A stretch of DNA of 64,000 nucleotides from Bugula neritina (lineage: Eukaryota; Bryozoa; Gymnolaemata; Cheilostomatida; Bugulidae): assembly GCA_964035545.1 (NCBI GenBank), contig OZ037770.1, forward strand, positions 5,933,662 to 5,997,661, given 5' to 3'. The translations under genes and the position numbers were made by a program. A model generated the notes under the pieces. That model was not told the DNA's origin. It saw only the letters and a list, made by a program, of their open reading frames with translations, and ran no database searches. Shown one piece after another: positions 16,669 to 28,354 of the stretch. Positions within the stretch are counted from its first letter, which is position 1, and the number at the start of each line of letters is the position of its first letter.

Positions 16669-18112
16669 CTAAAATGAGTCTTCAATAAAAAATTCTTCAG
16701 GGTCATCTTGAAGACTACTAGTTGAAGTGTTGCACATTTCACCAGATTCACCACTGTGTGATGTCACATCCTCTACCAAGTATAAAGTAAATGTTGGTGC
16801 TGCTGCTCTCTTTGTTTGCCAGTCATCATGATTATTGGAATTCTGTTTTCAGTTAATGTGATAGCAAGTCAATTTCGAAATATTCACAAAGTGAAATTTG
16901 CACCGTTTAAAAACAAGTTGTAAAGCTTTAAATATACAGGTCAACAGTTGTATAAGAGTTATCTGTTCCCAATGCTAACAGTAGATTCAAAGTCACAATG
17001 ATTCACACTGCTAGGCACTAACCATTGAGAGTCAAATCCATCATTACATCATCTCTACCAAACTGGTCATCCATTCTCTCACCACGTGTGCTGTGATGAT
17101 GTGAATATTTAGCAAAGGGAGGAATGAGGTGCTGCAGAGGACTCCTGGAGCTCATTCTAAAAATATAATAATACAAATGTTATACAGTTTTCAGAGTTGC
17201 GAACTGCTGCTGGGGAGGATGACACATAGAGACCTGTATACATGCGTTACTATGTTGTGGTAGCAACCAGCCTTCATCTACACTACCCCTTGCTATTTAA
17301 ATCTGTTTAAGACAGATTGTTGAGGTAAAAGACGAAAGTTGTAGGAAACTAAAAACTAGTCACGCAAAGTTATAACTGTGTGTGAGTGTAACCTCCAGGT
17401 CTCAGGTGTCTTCAATAATAACATTTTGGAGGAGTAAAATTATGTGTATTACTAAATTTGGTACAGTGCTTTTCTGAACCAAATATATGCTAATTTATGG
17501 CAATGTTTGCGCATGTCTAACATAAATTAGATTTGTCTCCTCATAGACTTAATATTGAGAATCAGACGACTCCACAAGCGAAAGCTGAAATTAGCAAGAT
17601 AAGGAGAAAAAAATTATAAAATAGTGGAGCTATAAAAAAGGTTCAAAATATATTTTTGAAAATGATTATTACAAAACAAAATTAAAAACCTCAAAAAAAG
17701 AGCTTTTAAATATTCTTGAGCTAAAACTACTGAAAATGCTGAAGGAGAAGACTAAGCAATATTATAGTAATGCAAGTGGATAGACAGTATACTATACTAT
17801 AGTGACATGTAATACAGGTGGATACACAGCATATTATACTATAGTGACATGTAATGCAGGTGGATACAGTATACTATAGTGACATGTAATACAGGTGGAT
17901 ACACAGCATATTATACTATAGTCTTACTAATATACAACTTGACTTGCACAGAACAAAAGCTAGAGATGACTCACTCATGGAGCATAGGTATGATGTCATT
18001 GGAGAGAGCTGCCGCGGAGTAGACGCTGTCATTCTGCCACTTGAGGGTCGCTTGATGTTCAGAGATCTGCTTTCTAGCTGAGAACCAGAATGGTTTGTGC
18101 AGTGGAACCCAG

Positions 18113-18195
<83 letters not shown>

Positions 18196-21100
18196 ATCAT
18201 ACACTAGAGCATTAGGTGATATTCAAGTATACTAATCACACAGTAATATGAGTGAAATAATACTGTGGAGCTCAAGGAATACACGACACAAAGCATTCCA
18301 TATATCTTGAGATTCCAAGTTTTAATAACTCCTCTTCATATAGTCAATGGCATATAGAGTTTCGGGCGCAGATGCTGCATTGTAATAAATGAGAGAGGGG
18401 GAGAGAGAGAGAGAGAGGGAGAGAAAGAGGAAAAGGGGGAGAGAGAGGGAGAGAGAGGGGAGAGAAGGAAGAAATGCAGGGGGTTTTGGGTTTATGACTT
18501 TATGCTAGATGGTATACAGCACAACTGAATGATAGGCCAGCAACATTCCAGCTATGAGTACAGAATTCCGAGCAATGACAAAGGTCTTTAGGTTGTACCT
18601 GGCTTAGAAGACAATAATGTGTTGGAGTGCATGAGCCCTCTGGTAGACACCGATACCCCTGCTGTCGCCTTTCCAGTCACGTGGAGAGACGTAAATCTGA
18701 CAACATATCACCATAGTTACAGTAATATAGTGCCATGACAACAGTACTATATGGCTATGGTAACAGTTATATATGCTGCACAGTATTTATTGCACCTACT
18801 AATTAGAGAGACAGTGATATACATATATTACATGTACCTACTAATTAGAGAGATAATGATATGCATATATTACATAAACCTACTAATTACAGAAATAATG
18901 ATATGTATGTATTACATGCATCTACTAATTATAGAGATAATGATATGCATATATTACATGCACCTACTGATCAGAGAGATAATGATATGAATATATTACA
19001 TGCACCTACTAATCAGAGAGATAATGATATGCATATATTACATGCACCTACTAATCAGGAGACAGTGATATGCATATATTACATGCACCTACTGATCAGA
19101 TAGACAATCAGCGTGTGAGAAATAGTCGGCAGCCCGTCTGGCATCCTCCAAGCTAGAGAGAAACTGGGGGTAGTTGTGGTGGAGGCAAAGTGTATAGTAG
19201 TCAGGAGAAACCTTTGAGTACTCAAACACCTGGAATATTCAGTGTAGAATAAGTCAACATCATTCTATACTCTAGCAAAGTAAGCGTGTGACGCATGAGA
19301 AGAGATTATGAGAAAAAGTTGAAGTTCAGCTGAAATTTTAACAAGTAGAGAACTGGCTGGAAAAGACAATTTCTAAAATAGTTGCATCTATTGGTTTGTT
19401 GAATATTCCCTATCCAAGGGTCACATTGTTAGACAGAGATTCGGGGAAAGAAACAGCTACAACTGCGGAGCCCTGTATCTCCAGTGCCTGTTACAGCAAG
19501 CTATTGGGTTTAATTTCTGAGACGCTGTTTAAGTGTGTTGAGTATATCAAACAAACATTATTTAGTGAATGTCAATTGGTTGAGTTGCCTTACTCATTGC
19601 ACCAACCAGGATTACAATTCCATAGGAATTGATAGGCAATTCAAATTTCAAAATTCAAATTAAATAAAAATATTGTTAAACTATGTTAGTAAATCAAGTA
19701 TGACAGGTTGACTTCATTTTCATTGGCTAGCAGAGTAGATTCTTTCAAACTATTGGATAGCATAACTCCAAATATGTTGAGGACAAGGAGAAAGTCACAT
19801 GATGTAATGAATTAACCAATCAGCAAACTGGTTACATAATAGACAGCACTCACCTGTTCGGGGTTAAATGCCATGTCACACCTGGCATGATGCATCAGGT
19901 GAGATGGCAACTTTGACTCAATGTCACTCTTACTTTCTTTCCTCTTGCAGTAAAGCACTTTTCCGAGAGCTCTAAATATAAGGAGAGATGGGTCTTTCTG
20001 ATAGTCATATCGGGAGGGATTTTTCTCTGCCTTTGACCTGGCAGAGGTGCTGGTGCTTCTCTTCCCTTTACCTGTAGATAACTATTCTGGGGTTAATTGT
20101 ATGGAGATGCTACTTTAGTTTACCAAGTCTATACTAGTGGCTGCTGATAGTTATTAGTGAGCTGCATGGAAGGGAGTCTGGATATACCACCCTCAAACCT
20201 GATGCCAACATAGTGACAGACCTCAGCCTACTGAATGTCCTTACAATGGCTGCTTTTCACAAGGATGGATTTCATACCTGTTTATGAGATCTAATAATGC
20301 TACAAACTTTCTCAACATAATAGATATCACGACAGCAGTCCATCACTATAACTGCACTATGTACTTTAACTACTCACTATAACTACACTATGTACTTTAA
20401 CTACTCACTATAACTGCACTACGTACTTTAACTACTCACTATAACTATACTGTGTACTTAAACTGCTCACTATAACTGCACTACGTACTTTAACTACTCA
20501 CTATAACCACACTATGTAGACCTACAAGCACTTCAACAATTAATAAATGTCAATAACAATTAGTAATTTCAAAAGATTTTCAATGGTAAAGTAATTGGAA
20601 GAAGTAACTGCAAATGGTTTTAGTTTATACAGTAATATATATGGAAGATAAATTCTACATAGCTGGAGTATAAAATACTACTAGGAAAACCACCAATCTA
20701 ACAGAACCCCACATCCAGGCATTTGGCAAAGAAATGAGGTCTGGAAAAACTTAAAGGTTGCATGCAAGAATCATTCTATAAGCAGCCCAGAGCTGGGGGT
20801 GATTGAGTACAATAGTTTGGAGTGAGGTTCAAGTCGGAACTTGAAATCCCCGTCACCTGAACTTGAGAATTCCAAATTATTGTACTCAATCACCCTCAAC
20901 TCAGGGCTGCTTATAGAATGATTCATGCATGCACAGTTACACATAATACATTAAATTTTACAATTATATGGGTATCCAGTACAGCATGAAACTCAACAGT
21001 TACCCACGTATTTGAGGGTTGGCTCGGAGGTGCAACAAGAGAAAAGACATGATTAGGTGAAATGAAAGGTCGAACCCCTCCCCTACGTACAATTGATTCT

Positions 21101-24100
21101 GCTACAACATCCTAATAGAACAAGCTTACAGAATTGGTAGACATTGACCAAATTAAACTAGTGAAACAAGGTTTTTTAAACGATATTTTCCGGTGGCAAA
21201 AAAATAAAACTCACAAATACCAGGTGCAAGTCAAAATGCAACACTGAAACAGGGCAGGAGCTGATAGACCTACCAGAGGCTGAGAAGCTAGATTTTGAGC
21301 GCACTTTTCTTTCACTGTGGTTTGATTGAGTGTTTGAGAAGGAAAACTGTAGAGTATTGATGGCAGTTCTTATGTCACCATCACATGACTCAGATAAGTT
21401 ATCTATGAAGTCTCGAGGAATATGCAGGTGACGTTCAGCCTCGGATATTCTGTTTAACGCACGCTTTACATCCGTCTTGGGAATCGGGTTGAAGTCGAAA
21501 TGTTTAATATTGAGTTCTGACTTAAGTGCCTCGGGGAACATTGTGCGCTCTGAGACAGTACCTACAAGGAGCAGCGTGTAGACAGTACTACCTACAAGGT
21601 GTAACATGTAAACAGTATCTACAAGGTGTAACATGGAAACAGTACCTACAAGGTGTAACATGGAAACAATTGCTGTAAGTGAATTGATGAAACTCACCTG
21701 AAGTATTGAAGATGATGACAATGAGGTGCCTAGCAGTTTTGTTACATAGCCTAAGTTTATTATGCCAGTCGGCGGCTGCTTTGAGATACACGCTAGGAAT
21801 GTCCTCAACAAGGACAATTTGATGAGTAGGAGCTGAGTCTACAGTACCAACTGACAGCGGCAAGGCGTTGTACCTGCATAGAAATTAACTTGATATAATA
21901 CGTAATTCTTACGTACTCCGGCTTCAACTGTCTTGAGAAAAATATCAGAATACCAACATAACAACTAGGTTATTGCGTCTAGAGATCTGCACACAACTCC
22001 ACCAGTACAAAACTGTTGAAATACAGTTGACTATGGGTGAATAATCTCTACAGACATACTTGGTGGCTCTCGTAAGGAAACTTTCAAAGAGAGATCCTTG
22101 AGATTGATATTCAATGTAGTTATCTCCCCTGTGTTCTACTGGGACATAATCAGAGTATTCTCCATTCCATAGGACAACGGAGCAGCTGAGCTCTTTGGCA
22201 ATAGCTTCTATGGCAGCTGTCTTTCCACATCCTAAATAATACCAACCAGTATGTATTAGTATATAATATACAGTAGTACGTATTAGTATATAATATACAC
22301 TAGTACGTATTAGTATATAATATACAGTAGCACGTATTAGTATATAATATACACTAGTATGTATTAGTATATGATATACACTAGTATGTATTAGTATATA
22401 TGATACACTAGTATGTATTAGTATATATGATACACTAGTATGTATTAGTATATAATATACACTAGTATGTAATAGTATATAATATACACTAGTATGTATT
22501 AGTATATAATATACAGTAGTATGTATTAGTATAGAATATACAGTAGTATGTATTAGTATATAATATACACTAGTACGTATTAGTATATAATATATACAGC
22601 ACGAGAGTTCATGTACTAAGGAAGCTATATTACTGGTCCAAATATCAAACGATAGGTAATGAGAAGATCATTTAACAATTATTTCTTAAAAAACACAAAA
22701 GTTAGTCTTATATGATGAGACACAGTACCAGGTGAGACATATTACCAGCTGGGACATATTACTAGGTGGGACATATTACTAGGTGAGACACAGTACCAGG
22801 TGAGACATATTACTAGGTGAGACCCAGTACCAGGTGAGACATATTACTAGGTGAGACACAGTACCAGGTGGGACATATTACTAGGTGAGACCCAGTACCA
22901 GGTGAGACATATTACCAGGTGAGACATATTACTAGGTGAGACATATTACTAGGTGAGACCCAGTACCAGGTGGGACATATTACCTACAGAGATGTACTGT
23001 AGGCCTACCTGAAGGACCGGTAAGAAGTAACAACTTAGAGTCCTGTTTCTGAATATTGCTCTTTAAAAACTGCTCTATCCATATTTTCAGTTGCAAGATC
23101 TTCGCTTTATTTCCTGAAACCTAACAAAGAATAAAATCACAGATAAAAGTGTTCTTGTTGATTAAAAACATATTTTAGCATAATAAAGTTTATACTAAGA
23201 AATCATGACTGGGAATAAAACTGCTTGCTAGGCACATAGTGAAAGTTAACTATCTCAACTATAGCTCTTTACGACAACTTTGCTTTATGAGTAATAATGA
23301 CTAGAGTGACTCGGAAATCTACATACTAGTAAATCAAGCAACTTTAAGCAACATGATGGCTGACAGATGTTTTAGTAAATGATAACACCAATCAGCTGTG
23401 TACTAATAGTGCGCATGCACTAGGCTATGACTTCCAATCTCAGTCGGGTGTCAGCAATGACTGGTAGAAGCAGAAACCTTTTAGAACATATTGTCAGCAT
23501 GATAAGATATGAAGTCGCTTCAAACTCAAATGCCAGGCCGAAGATCATGACGTAGGTGCAGTAATGGAGAATTTTGGAAAAGCCTGCATTATCGATTTGA
23601 AAATTAGCAAAAGCAGTTATATTTTTCGCTTAACCTACCTTATTAAAATTTCTCCTCTACTGCACCTAAATGAAAATCTTTTGCAAAATTTAGATCTCTG
23701 CATTTAAGTGTATAAATTCCACAATCATAATCTTGCTACTAGTAACTACATAAATCCATGTAACACTTTAATTGTATAATACAGAAATGAAACTGTTGTT
23801 CATCTCCTGATGCATTTTTGACTAAACATTTGTTTTACTTGCTATGTTCAAATGCACAAACGTATAATAAAAATATAAAACTAAATTTTAATTTAAGAAA
23901 ATATGTTATAAATCACATGAGGTAGTAACATTTCTAATTGATGTCAAAGGAACATGCAAGATGTCACAACTCCTTCTCGCTGTTGACATGTTGCTACAAA
24001 CCTCAGCACATGTCTTTGGCTTGTATTTGCTCAACCACAACGCCTTGTCACAGTCATCTGATTTAACTTTGTTCGGAAGTACAACCTTTCGCCTCTTTCG

Positions 24101-24199
24101 ACAATTTTTTCCTACTTTGTTTAATGATTCGACAGAGTGCTTGAAAGAAACTTCAACTACATCGTCGTCATCAGAAAACGCATCAATCCACTCACCCAT
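16669..24199 (-). CDS. RAD17: Checkpoint clamp loader RAD17
   Basis: RAD17 replaces RFC1 in the RFC2-5 complex and loads the 9-1-1 clamp at damaged DNA in the nucleus. Proposed exons (minus): 24199-24002, 23120-23009, 22231-22060, 21873-21698, 21561-21274, 20071-19854, 19229-19093, 18696-18599, 18113-17975, 17156-17048, 16842-16669. Phases chain throughout and give 606 aa (human about 670-680). Seen in order: the start MGEWIDAF, like the short human start; the KYKP motif; Walker A GPSGCGKTAA, split by intron 2; the ATKYN match; Walker B IVLVEDIP; DGDIRTAINTLQFS; IFRALGKVLYCK; STRGLMHSN; PLHKPFWF; and an acidic tail DDPEEFFIEDSF like the human IIIEDYESDGT end. The exon 10 donor is the weakest site: GAT|GTAATG at 17048 keeps the frame, whereas the stronger-looking GTTAGT at 17023 does not. 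Introns are loaded with minisatellites, two of which run over splice junctions. Confidence 0.93.
17770..17922. repeat. Minisatellite in RAD17 intron 9
   Basis: Three to four units of about 36-46 bp containing TATACTATAGTGACATGTAA and a GGTGGATACA block. It lies wholly in the intron, about 50 bp from exon 9. Confidence 0.85.
18116..18193. repeat. TA dinucleotide array forming a 3' splice site
   Basis: About 78 bp of pure TA. On the minus strand it runs directly into the AG acceptor of RAD17 exon 9 (first exon base 18113), so the usual pyrimidine tract is replaced by the microsatellite. Confidence 0.9.
18392..18480. repeat. GA-rich purine tract
   Basis: About 90 bp of GAGAGAGGG-type purine sequence on the + strand (pyrimidine-rich on the transcribed side), inside RAD17 intron 8. 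Confidence 0.85.
18793..19098. repeat. 41-42 bp minisatellite that includes the RAD17 exon 7 donor
   Basis: Eight units, with CCTACT-type starts near 18795, 18837, 18879, 18921, 18963, 19005, 19047 and 19088. The rightmost one is the real exon-intron junction: on the minus strand exon 7 ends CTGATCA followed by GTAGGTGCATGTAAT. Most of the other units repeat the same CTGATCA or CTAATTA plus GTAGGT context inside the intron. Confidence 0.88.
20330..20520. repeat. 31 bp minisatellite in RAD17 intron 5
   Basis: About six units with the core CACTATAACTGCACTATGTA followed by CTTTAACTACT. Confidence 0.88.
20760..20932. repeat. Foldback (MITE-like) element in RAD17 intron 5
   Basis: Two arms of about 61 bp (20760-20820 and 20872-20932) are near-perfect reverse complements, starting GCATGCAAGAATCATTCTAT and ending with the matching ATAGAATGATTCATGCATGC. 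The 51 bp loop contains a smaller TTCAAGT/ACTTGAA hairpin. This is the architecture of a foldback or miniature inverted-repeat element. I could not assign a superfamily or a clear target-site duplication. Confidence 0.8.
21560..21668. repeat. 27 bp minisatellite that includes the RAD17 exon 5 acceptor
   Basis: On the minus strand the unit is ACACCTTGTAG followed by GTACTGTTTCCATGTT. Acceptor-type AGs lie at about 21562, 21592, 21619 and 21646. The one at 21562 is the real acceptor (CTCCTTGTAG before GTACTGTCTC). The others are intronic copies. Confidence 0.85.
22238..22600. repeat. 27 bp minisatellite in RAD17 intron 2
   Basis: About 13 units of GTATTAGTATATAATATACA followed by CTAGTAC, with small variations. 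Confidence 0.9.
22725..22985. repeat. 17 bp minisatellite in RAD17 intron 2
   Basis: About 15 units of GGTGAGACATATTACTA or GGTGAGACACAGTACCA types, partly arranged as a higher-order dimer. It lies just downstream of exon 2. Confidence 0.9.
23549..23673. repeat. Short inverted repeat in RAD17 intron 1
   Basis: TAGGTGCAGTAATGGAGAA near 23551 is mirrored by TTTCTCCTCTACTGCACCTA near 23650-23669. This is an imperfect pair of about 22 bp arms, possibly a small MITE. Confidence 0.5.
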
Positions 24200-25600
24200 T
24201 TCATAATATTCTACAACAGTCGACACCCGAAAAAATAAATTGTCCCACAGTTATTTTTATTAAAAGCTAAACATAAAGCAGCCTGCTAACAAGAGTATGA
24301 AAATTACCAGAGTAAAACAATTGGATAAAAAATTTAAAAATTCATTTGATAGCCATTAAATACTGTGGTTATATGTTCTTTTTAGTATCATTCTGTAAGT
24401 TTTACTAATATCTAACCATTTATCAACATTCTAGAGAAATCCCAACGTTGTAATCAGAATATGGGGTTGATTATTGACTTAGATTCGGTCCTTTAAAGTC
24501 AAACTTGGGCTGTTAACCTCTAATGACACAAATTTCTTATGCAACAACCAATCCAAAAAAGTTAACAACAGTCTTGAAAAGTTTACTTGCAGCCCAAATA
24601 AAAATTATTAAACAGAAGCTGTAGATAATTTTCTTTACAACAAAAGATATTACACCTTTATAAGTAAGTAGATGGTAATCTCATAGAAATGTGAAGTACT
24701 CAATGAACTCATGACTACAACCCCTTGCCCTTTTCAAAAGGGTAATATGGGGCCAATCTATTTTTGCAGATAACCAGTACTACAAAATGTAACTTTTCCG
24801 TTCTAAAAAGGAAAACTGCCTGTGCTGTGATACAATATAATATGCAGACTCAACAAACCCATAGCATTCAGAATCGTGACACAGAGTGCTACTATACAAT
24901 AGAAGCATTTGAGTAGTGTTTGGACCTCTGAAGTGACCAGGGATGCAAAGGCATGAGCAAGACCAAAAACTCCCAAAACATGTAGGGGGTAAAAACAAAG
25001 ACTAACACTTTGGGCTGTAAAACTATGTAACAGCCAGCTTGACTTTTTACAGCATCTTGTTTGTTTACATGAACCAAGTAATGAAATAAAGTAATGTAAA
25101 AGCCACCAATGACACTTCTAATAATCTTAGATGACTCGCCTGATGAGCGGCATCATAAAAACTATAAAGCTGATATAAGTCATTAATTTTTACAGGCTAA
25201 CAGTAAGAAAAAAATTGTACCTCTAGCTAAAACTTAGTTTTTAGGTTTGCCCCAAGTTACTGTAAAATTATTATCAACACTATTACATAATCTTATTTAT
25301 ACCGATACCCAGAGGAAAATATTACCAATGAAATTAAAAGATATTGCAACAAAAAGTAAATAATAAAAATTTAACCATGCACTACAATAGCTATTAATTT
25401 TCAATAAATGAAATTCAAAATAGATATAAATACTTGATTGCACAAATAAATTACACCAAATTGCTGAAAGAATAGACTTGGCCGCAGGCACAACTCCAGG
25501 TCAAATTAATCTACCTGCTACCGGTACTATGCAATCCAGTACCACCCAAGTTCTAATGCATAAACAGGTAGATGTTTCAAATCAGGGACTACGGTCAGTG
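24200..25600. other. 5' flank of RAD17, no exon recognised
   Basis: This should include the RAD17 promoter. I see no recognisable promoter motif. Short open frames at 24780-25080 and 25297-25491 show no family features. Confidence 0.4.
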
Positions 25601-25605
25601 TCAAT

Positions 25606-26150
25606 AACTACCGCCCAATATCCTTGACCAGCGTCCTTTGCCAGATTTTGGAACACATCATCCTGAGAAATCTGTTAGAAAATATTGACACAAAGCTTAG
25701 CAACAGGCAGCATGGTTTCAGAATAAGCCTCTTCTGTGAGACGCAGATCTGTGCAACTATGCATGACATTCTGTACGCTATCAACAACCAAAAGACTATC
25801 CATGCTGCTGTGCTAGACTCTACCAAGGCATTTGATCGGGTCCCACACGCCCTTCTGTTACAAAAGCTTTCTTAAATTGCCGATGTTGACAATCATCTCC
25901 TACGTTATGTTCACAACTTTCTTACAGGCAGAAAGCAGTGTGTTGTGTTACAAGGCTGCAGCTTCGATCCAAAGCCAGTTTGCTCAGGTGTACCACAGGG
26001 ATTGGTGTTAGGGCTGGTTTTTTTCCTAGTCTCTATAAATCATTAAATGGTCTTCCTGAGTGTCTCAACAGCTCTTGTGCTCTTTTTGCCGTTGACACAC
26101 TCGTTTACCATGAAGTTTCCTTATTGGAAGACTGTAAGAGATTTCAGTAA
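25606..26150 (+). pseudogene. LINE reverse transcriptase remnant (CR1/L2/Jockey-like)
   Basis: The translation shows reverse transcriptase motifs in order: NYRPISLTSVLCQILEH, the first catalytic region AVLDSTKAFDRVPHALLL, SGVPQGLVLG, then NGLPECLNSSCALFAVDT. An in-frame stop follows KLS at 25873-25875, and another stop and frame change lie near 26044. The second catalytic box, normally FADDT or YADD, reads FAVDT, so a metal-binding Asp is lost. Both ends of the element are missing. The clade is my judgement from the PISLTSVLCKILE-type motif. Confidence 0.85.
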
Positions 26151-26398
26151 AACTTGGAGATAACATCGGCAGGTATCGACAGGTAGGCCTATCAGTATCA
26201 CTGTCAGTATCAGGATGAGTATCATCATCAGTATCAGTATCACTATCACTATCAGACAATGAGACGTCAGTAATTTACTTTTAGTATTACTATTACTATT
26301 AGTACTTCTATTAATATTATCATTATAATTATCATTATGGTATTGATTATTATTAATATTATCCAATTTAATTTGATATATAATTATTAATAAGAATA

Positions 26399-26485
26399 AT
26401 TAATATTAATTAATTTATTAAATAATATAAATATACTTATACTATAAGTATATTTATATTATTTAATAAATTAATTAATATTAAT
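26399..26485. repeat. Perfect 42 bp AT-only hairpin
   Basis: Left arm 26399-26440 and right arm 26444-26485 are exact reverse complements around the loop ACT. The sequence is almost entirely A and T, with a single CTTAT/ATAAG next to the loop. Confidence 0.95.
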
Positions 26486-26513
26486 ATCTATAAGTTATAG
26501 ATATTAATATTAT
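26476..26513. repeat. Second AT hairpin overlapping the first
   Basis: AATATTAATATCTATAA and its reverse complement TTATAGATATTAATATT are separated by one base. The left arm shares bases with the right arm of the 42 bp hairpin, so the two structures would compete. Confidence 0.85.
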
Positions 26514-28354
26514 TATAACCAACGCCTAGCAATAATAATTATAATGATGAAATTTAAAATATCATTATTAGTATTAGTAATACCAAGTATAACATTCTAA
26601 AATGTCAAACTAATTCAAAAAGTTGAACTTAAAAGTTACTGTCATAAGCCTAAGGATAATGATTACTAGCATAAATGAAATTGTGCCCACTGCAGTTAAA
26701 GTTAGTAGACGATCGTTAGATGCAGCACAATATAAACTATCGCTAAACCCAGTAATATTATACGTAATCATCATTGAAAGAAGAAATAACTCCCAACTTC
26801 AAACACCCAACCGCGATCCACTACTATCAATGACCCCGTACTTGTGCTGCATCAAGCGATTTCTAAGTTTTGACGCTCAATGATAGAAAGTAAAAGAAAT
26901 GGAACAGCTTATGTTCTGAAAGCAGAAACAAAGATTATTTATTCACAGAAAACATCCAATAGAAGTAAGATAGATTTCAGGAATCACAATATAATTTTAT
27001 TGAAACTTCCTGCTGTTTATGGGATAAGGGGGAAGGTTATTATAATATTGTTTCCACTTTCAGTATATATAAAGTTGCAAGATAACCAAGTGATGAAGCT
27101 GTGGGATACTTTTAATGTTCTGGTCATAGGATAAGAAGCAGATAATTATATATAGTAAATGTTATATGCTGATAGGTTCTAGTACCACATAATTTCATGA
27201 GTTCAGATTACACTTTGCAAGAGTTCACATATATACTTCGAAATTTGAACAAAATAATACATTTCAGAAATTGAAAATTTTCTTGTAAAAACTGTTAGTA
27301 CCATGCACATAGTGGAAACACTGTGTTTCCAAGAAACTGTAGCAGTAATTATAAAATTTATATATTACCTATTATTTTCATCCGCAAAAAACATACGCGA
27401 ACACACACACACACAACTAAATATGTTACTCTAGTAAATTGTGGAGTGTATATAAACTCCAATTATATAAATAAAAAGTCTAGTCTATATATTATGTAGT
27501 GTATTTCCTAGAATAATATTGTACACGTTTTATATTTTGTTTACAATTCTCTTATAGAATTCTTTTATAAGAATAACATGCCTTTAATACTAGACTTCGA
27601 ATAAATATTTAGTTTCTTCGTATTGTAATTGCATATCATTTTTAATTTGCAATAATGTTTCCTATAATTAATGTTATTGCAGTATCCTGCCTTTGTTTTC
27701 GGAGTTGTCTGTCTTTAAATGTTCTGTTTCTATGGTTGGACAACTCTGATTTATGTTTGCTGCACACCAATATTTCCACCAGGAAGTTACAGGGTAGCAT
27801 ATTGTGAGCCACTTTAACATAATATATATATGCACATTAGTAAACTCCTCTAAGTTTTGTCACTTGCTGAAGACACCAATGACGCAAATCTTTGCAAATC
27901 AGATAAAATTATGACTTGATACGACTAGTCTTGGGTTTCCCACCACACCTTGGCCTCAACAATTTGCTTCAAAATAATGTTAGACCTCAAGGAATACATT
28001 ATATATATAGTTTAGAATTTAGATTATTAATGTCAGTGCCTGTACATGTCCTGATGTCCACAGTGTTCGGTAGAAATGGCATGGTAAAACTGACACAGGT
28101 AATAAAGGCACATTTTCAAAATATTAGGGTTTAAAGTGAGTTAGGTGTTTGGGGGTTTGAAATTGGGGTTTAAGTTTGGTTTGAGTTTAGGGTTCTGGTA
28201 ACTTTAACATCAATGTGCCAATTTTTCGATTTGCGCCACACCACCAGTGCCATTTTTACCTAGAACCATATTTTGTTCTCGTCCCCCCCAGCCCACCTAG
28301 CAGATAGAAATTGTGAACGCTACATAACATAGTTTTAGTATTTCATACACATTT

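Larger units (their letters stand above)
26151..28350. other. Intergenic DNA between the LINE remnant and the RAD17 3' copy
   Basis: Contains a hexamer-periodic patch at about 26185-26265 and the two long hairpins listed separately. Open frames at 26623-27134 and 27916-28134 are short and show no recognisable features. Confidence 0.45.

Noticed and set aside
17023-17030. GTTAGT at 17022 as the donor of RAD17 exon 10
   Set aside because: It gives phase 1, which puts a stop a few codons into the last exon. The weaker GTAATG donor after 17048 restores the frame that encodes the conserved acidic tail.
21176-21817. A 213-codon minus-strand open frame taken as one exon
   Set aside because: It crosses two RAD17 introns. 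Only 21561-21274 matches RAD17 in this frame; the left end and the repeat region are intronic.
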